DNA of 49,836 bases from Paludibacteraceae bacterium. Lineage in GTDB: Bacteria > Bacteroidota > Bacteroidia > Bacteroidales > Paludibacteraceae. Both the position numbers and the translations under genes were made by a program. The notes beneath the pieces were generated by a model. It was not told the DNA's origin, made no database searches, and worked only from the letters and a program-made list of their open reading frames with translations. How positions within the stretch are numbered: position 1 is the first letter of the stretch; each line of letters starts with the position of its first letter. Below, in pieces: positions 1 to 7,900 of this stretch. Where the stretch lies: contig JAKSKV010000024.1 of NCBI GenBank assembly GCA_024401555.1, forward strand, positions 1 to 49,836, given 5' to 3'.

Positions 1-200
1 CGCCACAAACGCGTGTTGCTTACATTTGCAAACATAGTGGTATATCCGCCAAACGAATAGAAAAATTCGTTCTTTCCATAGTAAAATTGTGTCAAATGAG
101 CTGTTCATATTGCGATTTAGGCGAAAAATCCTTTACTTTGTAGAAGGTAGAAGGGATGGAAAACCCTTTAAGGACCTGATAAGTAATTAAATTTAATATA
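1..200 (+). promoter_or_regulatory. trpB upstream region with probable promoter
   Basis: No gene is visible in these 200 bases. A near-consensus Bacteroidales promoter precedes trpB: TTG at 110-112 and TTACTTTG at 133-140, 20 bp apart, with one mismatch to TAnnTTTG. The leader holds a small hairpin (AAGGG at 151-155 with CCCTT at 164-168). Nearer the edge, TACATTTG (21-28, plus) and TATGTTTG (29-36, minus) face each other, so a divergent promoter for a gene left of the window is possible. No trp leader peptide or T-box was recognised. Confidence 0.45.
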
Positions 201-1568
201 ATGGAAAAACAAAAAAGATTTTTTCTCACAGAGGATGAGATTCCAAGAGAGTGGTATAACATCGTGGCTGATATGAAAAACAAGCCGCTTCCTATGTTGA
301 ACCCACAGACCAAGAAGCCTATCACAGTAGATGAGATGTGCGGACTCTTCAACCGCGCATGTTCAGAGCAGGAGTTGAACACCACCGACGCATGGATCGA
401 GATCCCTGAGGAGGTACGCGACATGTACAAGAGCTACCGTTCCACGCCGCTCGTCAGAGCATACGGCTTGGAGAAGGCATTGGATACGCCTGCCCACATC
501 TACTTCAAGAACGAGAGCGTGAGCCCTGTGGGTTCCCACAAGTTGAACTCCGCTTTGGCGCAAGCATATTATTGCAAGAAAGAGGGCGTCACCAACATCA
601 CCACAGAGACAGGCGCCGGACAATGGGGTGCGGCCCTCTCCTACGCCGCCAAGGCATTCGGCCTTGAGTTGGCTGTTTACATGGTAAAGATTAGCTACAA
701 CCAGAAGCCTTACCGCCGTTCCATCATGCAAACCTACGGTGCGCAAGTGGTGCCTTCACCAAGTATGACCACCCGTGCCGGTAAAGATATTTTGACCAAG
801 AACCCTAATTACCAAGGTAGCTTGGGTACCGCCATCTCCGAGGCTGTGGAGTTGGCGATGCAGACACCTAACTGCAAATATGTGTTGGGTAGCGTGTTGA
901 ACCACGTGACCCTTCACCAGACCATCATCGGTTTGGAGGCCGAAAAACAGATGGCCATGGCGGGTGAATACCCAGACATCGTGATCGGTTGCTTCGGCGG
1001 TGGATCCAACTTCGGAGGAGTCTCCTTCCCATTCATGCGTCACAACCTCTTGGACGGAAAGAAGACTCAATTCTTGGCTGCCGAGCCTGCATCTTGTCCT
1101 AAGTTGACACGTGGTGTCTTCCAATACGATTTCGGCGATGAGGCTGGTTACACCCCAATGTTGCCTATGTACACTTTGGGACACACCTTCGCCCCTGCCC
1201 ACATCCACGCCGGCGGTCTTCGCTACCACGGTGCGGGAACCATCGTGAGCCAATTGATCAAGGACGGCTTGATGAAGGGTGTGGATATCCCACAACTCGA
1301 AACATTCGAGGCAGCCACCTTGTTCGCGAAGGCTGAGGGTATCATCCCTGCGCCAGAATCCTCACACGCAATCGCTACCGCCATCCGCGAGGCGAAGAAG
1401 TGCAAAGAGGAGGGCAAGTCAAAGGTGATCCTCTTCAACTTGTCAGGACACGGTTTGATCGATATGACTGCCTACGACCAATACATCTCCGGCGACTTGA
1501 CCAACTACGAATTGCCTGAGCAAGAGATTACAGATAATATCAGCAAATTGGAGAAAATCATCAAGTAA
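201..1568 (+). CDS. trpB: Tryptophan synthase beta chain, TrpB2 type
   Basis: A PLP enzyme that joins indole and serine to give tryptophan in the cytoplasm. The 455-residue length and the extra N-terminal segment (EIPREWYN, about 14-21) match the TrpB2 branch rather than the roughly 390-residue TrpB1. The PLP lysine is K114 in the GSHKLN motif; the ETGAGQWG segment and the glycine-rich GCFGGGSNFGG phosphate loop are present. The ATG at 201 follows an A/T-rich leader without a Shine-Dalgarno site, as is usual in this phylum. It stands alone rather than in a trp operon. TrpB2 often works without TrpA, as an indole-salvage enzyme or backup; that role is inferred. A strong terminator follows directly. 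Confidence 0.93.
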   Translation: MEKQKRFFLTEDEIPREWYNIVADMKNKPLPMLNPQTKKPITVDEMCGLFNRACSEQELNTTDAWIEIPEEVRDMYKSYRSTPLVRAYGLEKALDTPAHIYFKNESVSPVGSHKLNSALAQAYYCKKEGVTNITTETGAGQWGAALSYAAKAFGLELAVYMVKISYNQKPYRRSIMQTYGAQVVPSPSMTTRAGKDILTKNPNYQGSLGTAISEAVELAMQTPNCKYVLGSVLNHVTLHQTIIGLEAEKQMAMAGEYPDIVIGCFGGGSNFGGVSFPFMRHNLLDGKKTQFLAAEPASCPKLTRGVFQYDFGDEAGYTPMLPMYTLGHTFAPAHIHAGGLRYHGAGTIVSQLIKDGLMKGVDIPQLETFEAATLFAKAEGIIPAPESSHAIATAIREAKKCKEEGKSKVILFNLSGHGLIDMTAYDQYISGDLTNYELPEQEITDNISKLEKIIK

Positions 1569-1590
1569 GAGATTTTCAGATAGTTTTTTC

Positions 1591-1622
1591 AACAGGGCTA
1601 CCCGATGGGTGGCCCTGTTTTG
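1591..1622 (+). terminator. Intrinsic terminator of trpB
   Basis: Long hairpin: ACAGGGC T ACCC, loop GAT, GGGT G GCCCTGT at 1592-1618 (12 pairs including one T-G wobble), followed by TTTT. Its right half is the left copy of a direct repeat that recurs at 2665-2688. Confidence 0.9.
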
Positions 1623-1624
1623 TT
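1601..1624 (+). repeat. Left direct repeat flanking the abi gene
   Basis: Twenty-four bases, 23 of them identical to 2665-2688; the exact 20-base core is ATGGGTGGCCCTGTTTTGTT (1605-1624). It is the loop, right arm and T-tract of the trpB terminator. The stop codon of the abi gene (1626-1628) begins one base beyond it. Confidence 0.85.
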
Positions 1625-1625
1625 A

Positions 1626-2525
1626 CTACTGCCACAAAGGCTCCATCTCCCACCCCGGTGGAAATCCAAGCGCTGCTATATCAATCTCGGGGAAATCTAT
1701 GAATAACCACTGTATTTTTGATCGAAAATCATTAGACGGAGATATAATATTCAAAAAGAATCTAATGATGCAAATGTTAAAATAAACCCTCCTTTTATCC
1801 GTTTCCATAATAATCCAAGGATCCGTCATTCCCTTCATATCATTGGGAATTATTTTATTTACTTTATTCCAAACACGAGAATGGTGGCAACAAGCATTTC
1901 TCGTCAGCGTAAGGACAGACAACCAAGACTCAAAGACAGGTGCATGCAGATGAAAACGTTTCGCCACACACTTCTTAATCGACTTGTCCTTTAAATTCCT
2001 AAAATAGATATTGACATTCCCCATCGGCAACAACTCACCGAGGATCCACGCAGGAGGGAATGGTTCCCAATAAGTACATTTAAAATGCTCTATGAAAAAT
2101 TCTGTTGATTTAGCATATTCCCTCTGCAACAAATTATGGCTATTAAAGAAAATGGATTGGTTATGAAAATGATTCGGATTTGTTAACCAATAAATATCAC
2201 CAGTCTCTTCTGCCACGAGATTCATAATCGCCTCACGAATAGAAATTTCGATCTTTTCAATTTCATTGAATAATAAAACCCGTAGCTTTTTATCAAATCG
2301 ATACAACCTAAGGACATCTTCAAACAAAGTTCCATTTTTAAACTGATGATGGGATTTAGGCTCCTGAAGGAATGGGTACATATAAGCAGAGAGACGATAA
2401 TAGCCTATATTCTGTATATATCGTTCAGCCTGTTGAGCATCAGACACGATTAGACCACGAGACTGCAACAGCGTCACCAAGTCAAGAGCATTCTTATAAC
2501 TTTTTGAAAAGCAGATTTTTGACAT
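1626..2525 (-). CDS. Abi_2 (AbiD/AbiF-like) HEPN abortive-infection protein
   Basis: A probable phage-defence protein of the Abi_2 family. The N-terminal half has the family signature: a helix with LLQSRGL near residues 19-25, then YIQNIGYYRLSAYMYPF at 36-52. R209-N-A-C-C-H214 fits the R-x4-6-H catalytic motif of HEPN ribonucleases, so RNA cleavage during infection is the likely activity (inferred from the family). I start at the ATG at 2523-2525 (MSKICFSK), giving 299 residues. The open frame runs 29 codons further, but that extension covers the leader hairpin and part of the promoter and does not resemble the family. The gene is A/T-rich beside trpB and lies between two 24-bp direct repeats, which suggests recent acquisition as a single-gene cargo. 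Confidence 0.85.
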   Translation of the reverse strand: MSKICFSKSYKNALDLVTLLQSRGLIVSDAQQAERYIQNIGYYRLSAYMYPFLQEPKSHHQFKNGTLFEDVLRLYRFDKKLRVLLFNEIEKIEISIREAIMNLVAEETGDIYWLTNPNHFHNQSIFFNSHNLLQREYAKSTEFFIEHFKCTYWEPFPPAWILGELLPMGNVNIYFRNLKDKSIKKCVAKRFHLHAPVFESWLSVLTLTRNACCHHSRVWNKVNKIIPNDMKGMTDPWIIMETDKRRVYFNICIIRFFLNIISPSNDFRSKIQWLFIDFPEIDIAALGFPPGWEMEPLWQ

Positions 2526-2538
2526 TGCAAACAAATTT

Positions 2539-2582
2539 AAAAAAAAGCCCAGCCTATTTAAGCATTGTGAAGAGGCTCGGCT
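2539..2582 (-). ncRNA. Terminator-like leader RNA of the abi gene
   Basis: Read on the minus strand, AGCCGAGCCT (2582-2573), a 17-base loop and AGGCTGGGCT (2556-2547) pair with one G-G mismatch and run straight into eight T residues (2546-2539). This is a complete intrinsic terminator shape, yet it sits in front of the abi start codon at 2525 and just after the promoter at 2596-2627. It would give a short RNA of roughly 50 bases plus some read-through into abi. Structured RNAs upstream of Abi_2 genes (the abiF RNA motif) are known from comparative genomics. Whether this is a member, a cofactor RNA or a simple attenuator cannot be told from sequence. Confidence 0.6.
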
Positions 2583-2595
2583 GGAACTAACGATG

Positions 2596-2627
2596 CAAAT
2601 ATATGAAAACATATCTTCTCTTGCAAA
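2596..2627 (-). promoter_or_regulatory. Promoter of the abi leader RNA and gene
   Basis: Minus strand: TTTG at 2627-2624, a 20-bp spacer, and TATATTTG at 2603-2596. Both boxes match the Bacteroidales sigma consensus exactly. Expected transcript start is about 2588-2590, right before the hairpin. The promoter lies inside the repeat-bounded segment, so the cargo carries its own control. Confidence 0.75.
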
Positions 2628-2664
2628 TAAATATCATAATAAATGTAATATTTACACATAAATG

Positions 2665-2688
2665 CCCAATGGGTGGCCCTGTTTTGTT
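2665..2688 (+). repeat. Right direct repeat flanking the abi gene
   Basis: Second copy of the 24-base repeat at 1601-1624, differing only at its fourth base (A for G). Here the left arm of the terminator hairpin is missing. The TTTG near its end (2683-2686) serves as the -33 box of the promoter of the next gene, so the repeat has a different job at each end of the insertion. Confidence 0.85.
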
Positions 2689-2713
2689 CAATCAAACCGA
2701 ATGATTACTTTTG
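2683..2713 (+). promoter_or_regulatory. Promoter of the YcxB-like gene
   Basis: TTTG at 2683-2686, a 19-bp spacer, and TACTTTTG at 2706-2713, an exact match to the Bacteroidales consensus. The -33 box lies inside the right direct repeat. Confidence 0.75.
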
Positions 2714-2747
2714 CGGTTGAATTTTATTACCCTATATTTTTTGAATT

Positions 2748-3245
2748 ATGGAAATTAAAAACGAAACGATTCTGACTCATCAGCAGTTGGCTGAGATTGT
2801 GCTTCGAATGAAAAAAGTAAGGATACGCCAGTTTTTTGTAGCAGCAATTTTCCTTCTAAATACCACCTTATTTATTATGGATTGGGTGAAAACTGGGGAA
2901 ATCGACATGGGTTTGGCGTTTTTTTCGATACTAATGCTTCTAATACTCATTCGTATCCCTATTCGACTACGTTCAACATATAAGGACATCACTGGCAACT
3001 CAGACTCCTCTTGGTCATATATCTTCAAGGATACTGAATTGGAATGTGCTAAGAACGATGGAAGGGTAAAAAACGACCAAGCAACTTATCTTTATGAATC
3101 CCTCTCTCGCTTGGAAATAAGGAAAGATTATATTATCCTATACGTTTCAAAAGCAGAGTTTTTACCAATCGATAAAAAGGGCTTCTCCTCCGAAACCGAG
3201 ATGAATGAGGTGATTTCCGTATTAAGAAGCAAACTGAAAAATTAA
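2748..3245 (+). CDS. YcxB-like small membrane protein
   Basis: A 165-residue protein of unknown biochemical function. Two adjacent hydrophobic segments (about 28-46 and 55-70) are followed by a soluble C-terminal domain with the alternating pattern seen in YcxB-like proteins (YIFKDTELEC..., LSRLEIRKDYIILYVS, LPIDKKGF). In this family the domain sits on the cytoplasmic side of a membrane hairpin. The ATG at 2748 lies about 28 bases after the expected transcript start. It is transcribed toward the convergent glycosyltransferase gene with only 31 bases between them and no clear terminator. Confidence 0.65.
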   Translation: MEIKNETILTHQQLAEIVLRMKKVRIRQFFVAAIFLLNTTLFIMDWVKTGEIDMGLAFFSILMLLILIRIPIRLRSTYKDITGNSDSSWSYIFKDTELECAKNDGRVKNDQATYLYESLSRLEIRKDYIILYVSKAEFLPIDKKGFSSETEMNEVISVLRSKLKN

Positions 3246-3276
3246 TTCTTGACTCTCCACAAACGATCTACAAGTA

Positions 3277-4122
3277 TTATTTTTTCTTATCGCTCGTGAT
3301 CACATCGATCTTTCCGCCTCTCATCTTCTCTTTCACCACCTTTCGGAAGTAGAAGCTATATCCTTTGATTTGACGAAGCGTCTGCATGGAGAAGAACTTT
3401 TGGGAGATAGGACGTTGGTAGGAGTGGATAATGGATACATAAGGCAAATAGACCGTCTTGTACCCTACGGTAGAGAGTCGGCGACAGAAATCAGCATCCT
3501 CCGGACCATAGAAAATACGGTCATCCAAGAAACCAACTTTCACCTGCGCTTTACGTCTGATCAACTGGCAAGCACCAATCACAAAATCAACCACCATAGG
3601 CTCATTGCCCGCTACCTGATGGGAGGGATAGAGCGTTTTATCGTAGGAATCCTGAAAGACTTTATAGCCTGATTGCTGCATCATATTATGGATGCCGCTC
3701 TTGATAATTCCCATACGAGTCGGGAAACGTTTGCTGCTGGCTTGCGGAAGACCGTCCTGACCGATCAGTTTGCAACCACAAACTCCCACATCCGGATGAC
3801 TATCCATATAATCCACCATTGCGTGGAATGCCTCTGGGTTCATCACCGTATCGCTGTCCAAAAATAGAACATACTCGCTAAGGGAGTTTACCAAACCCAT
3901 ATTTCTCGCGGCGGCCACACCTCGGTTGGTCGCGCATGTAATCATTTTTATAGATGGATACGAATGAGTCAATGCGGCACGCGTTCCGTCCTTGGAGGCA
4001 TTGTCGATATACAAAATCTCCACATCTGGATCGTTCATCAAAAACTCCAACGAAGCAAAATTCTTTTCCAAATAATGCCAAGAATTATACCCAATCACGA
4101 TAATTGATACCTTAGTTTTCAT
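3277..4122 (-). CDS. GT2 glycosyltransferase, rhamnosyltransferase-like
   Basis: A 281-residue inverting GT-A enzyme that transfers a sugar from a nucleotide donor onto a surface glycan. The N-terminal VSIIVIGYNS strand, the IDNASKDGT segment, the NRGVAAARNMG loop and the metal-binding D89-S-D91 (FLDSDT) are all in place. The later FYGPEDADFCRRL segment with conserved E-D is typical of WbbL-type rhamnosyltransferases, so rhamnose is a fair guess for the donor but not proven. There are no membrane segments. It is monocistronic, with its promoter about 130 bases upstream, and no other glycan genes are adjacent. Confidence 0.85.
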   Translation of the reverse strand: MKTKVSIIVIGYNSWHYLEKNFASLEFLMNDPDVEILYIDNASKDGTRAALTHSYPSIKMITCATNRGVAAARNMGLVNSLSEYVLFLDSDTVMNPEAFHAMVDYMDSHPDVGVCGCKLIGQDGLPQASSKRFPTRMGIIKSGIHNMMQQSGYKVFQDSYDKTLYPSHQVAGNEPMVVDFVIGACQLIRRKAQVKVGFLDDRIFYGPEDADFCRRLSTVGYKTVYLPYVSIIHSYQRPISQKFFSMQTLRQIKGYSFYFRKVVKEKMRGGKIDVITSDKKK

Positions 4123-4394
4123 ATTTTACACGCGCCAATGGCCACTAACAGTCAGGAACATTAAACATGGTTTATCACTTCCCCCATCTCACGCTCAACA
4201 CAATGTTGTCTTCCCCTTCGTTCCTCTTAAAAGGGCGGTTTATAAGCTAATAAGCGCAAATATACGAATTTCTACCAACCACCCTTACGAAAGTAAACAT
4301 TTGCGGTGCATTTCTTACCTAATGTATATAAACATGCGCTATCATCTTTTAACGCAAGGCAATAGACGGTCCAACTATCAATATGTTTCACCTA
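4123..4394 (-). promoter_or_regulatory. Intergenic region with GT2 promoter
   Basis: A 272-base gap. The minus strand has TATATTTG at 4264-4257, an exact -7 box, giving the glycosyltransferase a leader of about 130 bases. No clear -33 box, terminator or short coding frame was seen in the rest. Confidence 0.5.
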
Positions 4395-4931
4395 TCATTT
4401 AGGAGCGTACTGCGAATAGTCGCTCTCCTTAGGCGCATAATCCATTGGATTCTCGGAACCCGGTGTCTTGGCTATTTTCACTACCTCCGCCGTTTCCGCA
4501 GGATCCTTCTCCACCACCGCAACGCTCGTGGTGACCTTTCCTTCCATAGTGGAATCGGTAGCCCTCTCCTGTGTTGGACGGCTCTTCTCCGCATAGGTAT
4601 TGATCAGACTCACCAGCTTATCCGAGTTACAGGAGCGCGCGGCACCTTGGATCATTACCAAGTCGAACAAGTACCATAGCCCAAAACCAGCGAACGTGAA
4701 CAACTTCAGGAGGCCCAACAAGGGCTGCCCTAAATAGAATCTGTCCACACCGCATACTCCGAAGACGGATAGCACCTGTGCTATGCCAGGATGCTTAAAA
4801 CCACTCCCCAATAGGTGTATAGCCATCTCGTCAGGGACCATAGCAAGTCCCTGCGAGATTTTCTTGATATCACGTTCTTCAAAACAGCCTGCATTATGCA
4901 GGAGAAAATTTTCGATGCTTTCCCTTTTCAT
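4395..4931 (-). CDS. TM2-domain membrane protein
   Basis: A 178-residue protein of unknown role. The TM2 domain lies at about 47-95: a first helix (GIAQVLSVFGVCGVDRFYLG), the signature D-R-F-Y-L-G turn and a second helix ending in WYLFDLVMI. The C-terminal 80 residues are hydrophilic and rich in T, E, K and P, probably disordered. It starts 14 bases after the alpha-2-macroglobulin stop, so it is the last gene of that operon and may assist that lipoprotein at the membrane; this is context only. Confidence 0.8.
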   Translation of the reverse strand: MKRESIENFLLHNAGCFEERDIKKISQGLAMVPDEMAIHLLGSGFKHPGIAQVLSVFGVCGVDRFYLGQPLLGLLKLFTFAGFGLWYLFDLVMIQGAARSCNSDKLVSLINTYAEKSRPTQERATDSTMEGKVTTSVAVVEKDPAETAEVVKIAKTPGSENPMDYAPKESDYSQYAPK

Positions 4932-4945
4932 AAATCACTTCATTA

Positions 4946-7900
4946 TCACTTCTTCACGGTTGCCCAGAAACCAGTATTCTTCGCCGCGATTTCGCTGTCG
5001 TACATCGACTCGCAGATGACAGAAGGAGCATAATATTTACCAATGAACGAAGCGTGCAATTTCACCTTGAAAGACTTCTTTTCGCCAGGAGAGAGTGAGA
5101 AGTAGGTCATCACACGGTCGTCGCGGACATCACGATAAGAATAATTTTGTGACTCCTCCTCCATGTTCGACATACGATCGTTTTGGATCTCCCATCCAGA
5201 TGGGAAGACCTGCGTCAAAGCCACCTCCTGATAAGTTTCGACACTCGACGTGTTACGGACAGTCACCTCCGCCATAAAATCCTCTCCTTGGGTAATAGCG
5301 GTTGGATCGAACGATTCCCCACCAAGCGTACTATATTTCACACTCATATCTAATCCATTGGACATCGCACCCACCATATTCTCCTCTGGGATGCCGGAAA
5401 TCGCCATCGTCACATAGAGCGTGTTTTGCCCATTGTTCTTCAACACAGCCTTTTGTGACTTGGCTGCACCTACTTCCAAACTTCTCTTGATAATACCGCA
5501 ATCGCCGGAGAAGGTAACCTTGGCGCCATCTTTCTCGCATACCGCATTCACCTTTCTGTCTGGTTGTCCCTTGGCGAAATTTGCGAACGCCACCAAGACA
5601 TTGGCCAACTCTTGCGTACTATACTGCTTACTCTTGCTCAAATCCTCCGAAATACGCTTCAACAAATGGTAAGCCTCCTTTCGGTCGGCGTCCGTTGTGA
5701 TCATCGCATTCAAAATCAAGGCTTTGTCGCGCAATGCGGAGCCGAAATTATGGGAAGAGGAGTTTCCTGCTTCAGAAGACAAAGAAGCGCACATATTCTT
5801 TGCCACATCCTTCTTACCACACAACGCATAAGCAGATGCCAATTGCCAAGTGGTGGCATTATCCAAACTCATCTCCTTCAAACGGTTCATCGCACCAAGA
5901 TCCGGCTTGCCAGCCAACGCCAATGTGTACAAACGACACGCTTGCTCCAGCTTCTCGTAATCACGGTTTTTCCTGTAACTCCAAGAGGATGCCGTACGTT
6001 TTTGGTAAGCGCAGAATTGAGAGATCACCGAATTCGGTACATCATAACCATGATTCTTGGCCTCTATCAAGAAGTGGCCCACATAATTGGTCACCCACGG
6101 ATAATCATAAGAACCGCCCATCCAATAAGAGAAAGAACCGCTACTCATCTGCATCTGGCTCAACTTAAAGATAGCTGCCTTCACATTCTTGGTACACTCC
6201 GTCTTCTCCGACTCCGTCACCTCGGTAATCTCAGGCAATAGAAGCTGAGGAAAGGCCTTGGATGTGGTCTGCTCCGCACATCCGTGTGGATAACCCACCA
6301 AATACTCCATGCTTTGTGCCAAATTGAGCGGTGGCAACGCACTCATCTCCACCAAGACTTGATTGGTGCCTTCCGAACCGAACAACTCAATCGGACAAGT
6401 AACCGTTCCGCCCGCAGGCACCTCATAGAAGGCGTGTTGAGTGATCCGCTCGTTCGGATTTCTCACATCCAAATTGATTTCACTCTTGACCGTAGTGGTT
6501 CCATCCGTTGCGGAAACTGAGATCTTTTCCTTACCCAATTTACTTCCCGCCTTCATACGGAAGGTCATGATCTTATCATCATTGCCGGTCATTTGTTGAG
6601 AGAGGGTACGCTCACCCAATACACTGATCTTATTGCCCGCCTCAACGGATAACTTCACATTTTTGCTCACACCATCCATGGTGAAGACATTGACAGGCAA
6701 ATTGAACTCCTCTTTTGGGCCGATCACACGAGGTGCGGTCGGAAGAATCATCAACGGTTTGGTCACCTTGACCTCCTTTTCTGCATTACCGTAAGCCATC
6801 TTGTTACCAGCAACCACCATCACGCGTACCGAACCGAAATAAGGAGGTAATTTCACATTGTGAGTCTTCTTCTCCCCCGCCTTCAACTGGATCGGACCGT
6901 AGAACTTCACCACCGGCTCAAAACGACGGTTCAGACCATCTCTGTTCAAAGCCATATCTCCACCGATCGAGAAGAGTTGCTCAATCTTTCCGCCATAGGC
7001 GCCGATCACCATGTTGTACATATCCCAGCTGTTGACGCCAAGCGCCTCACGCTTGAAGAAATCACTATGGGCATTTGGCGTTTTGAAATTGGTCAGATCA
7101 AGCAAACCATTGTCAACAATGGCCAATGTATAGCACATATCCTTTCCGTTGGCCTCCGAAACGGTCACATCAAACGATTTCTCCGACTCTACCTTGTCAT
7201 CCATCTTTATCACTGGATGCAAAACGCTCTCCACGCTCTCCACCATAAAGTTTTTGACGCCATACATACGGATAGGCAAATCGTTAGACGTACGCTCATA
7301 AGGTTGCAACAAGTTCACATAAAGATAGGCGTTCGGCATCATCTCACGCGTCACTTCCATTTCAAATGTCGTCGTGTTGGGTTGGGCATCGATCCACTTG
7401 GAGACGAGCACTTTGGTACGATTCTCCACCGTCACCAAAATACGGCCTTCGGAAGGGGTTGGCAATGTCACCTTCACCTTCTCTCCCACCTGATACTTCT
7501 CCTTATCCAAGTTGAAGGCCAACATCGTAGCGGACTCGCCACCATTTTCCATATTGCGGTCGCTCCAACAATCCCAATCAAAGAAGACAACGCCACCGAC
7601 CTTATGGCCGCTTTGTCCGTTGCTGACAACCAACATATATCTACCCCAATCACTGTTAGGGATATTCACGGTGACACTGGCACGACCATTCACCGCGCGG
7701 ATATTCTTCTTCTCGAAATAAGGCTTCTGATAGGTGTTCTCCGTATAGTAAGCGAAACTATTGTCGTTAGAGGCATCCCACCACCAACGCCACTGCATCT
7801 TATACAACTTAAAGGTGATGCCATCTCCCGTGACAGGATTTCCCTTCGGATCCACCAACAACAAGTCAAATGTTTGGTCGCGGTTAGTGACAATGTATCG

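Noticed and set aside
92-430. Minus-strand open frame across the trpB start
   Set aside because: Antisense to conserved trpB codons, no family match, no promoter in a fitting place.
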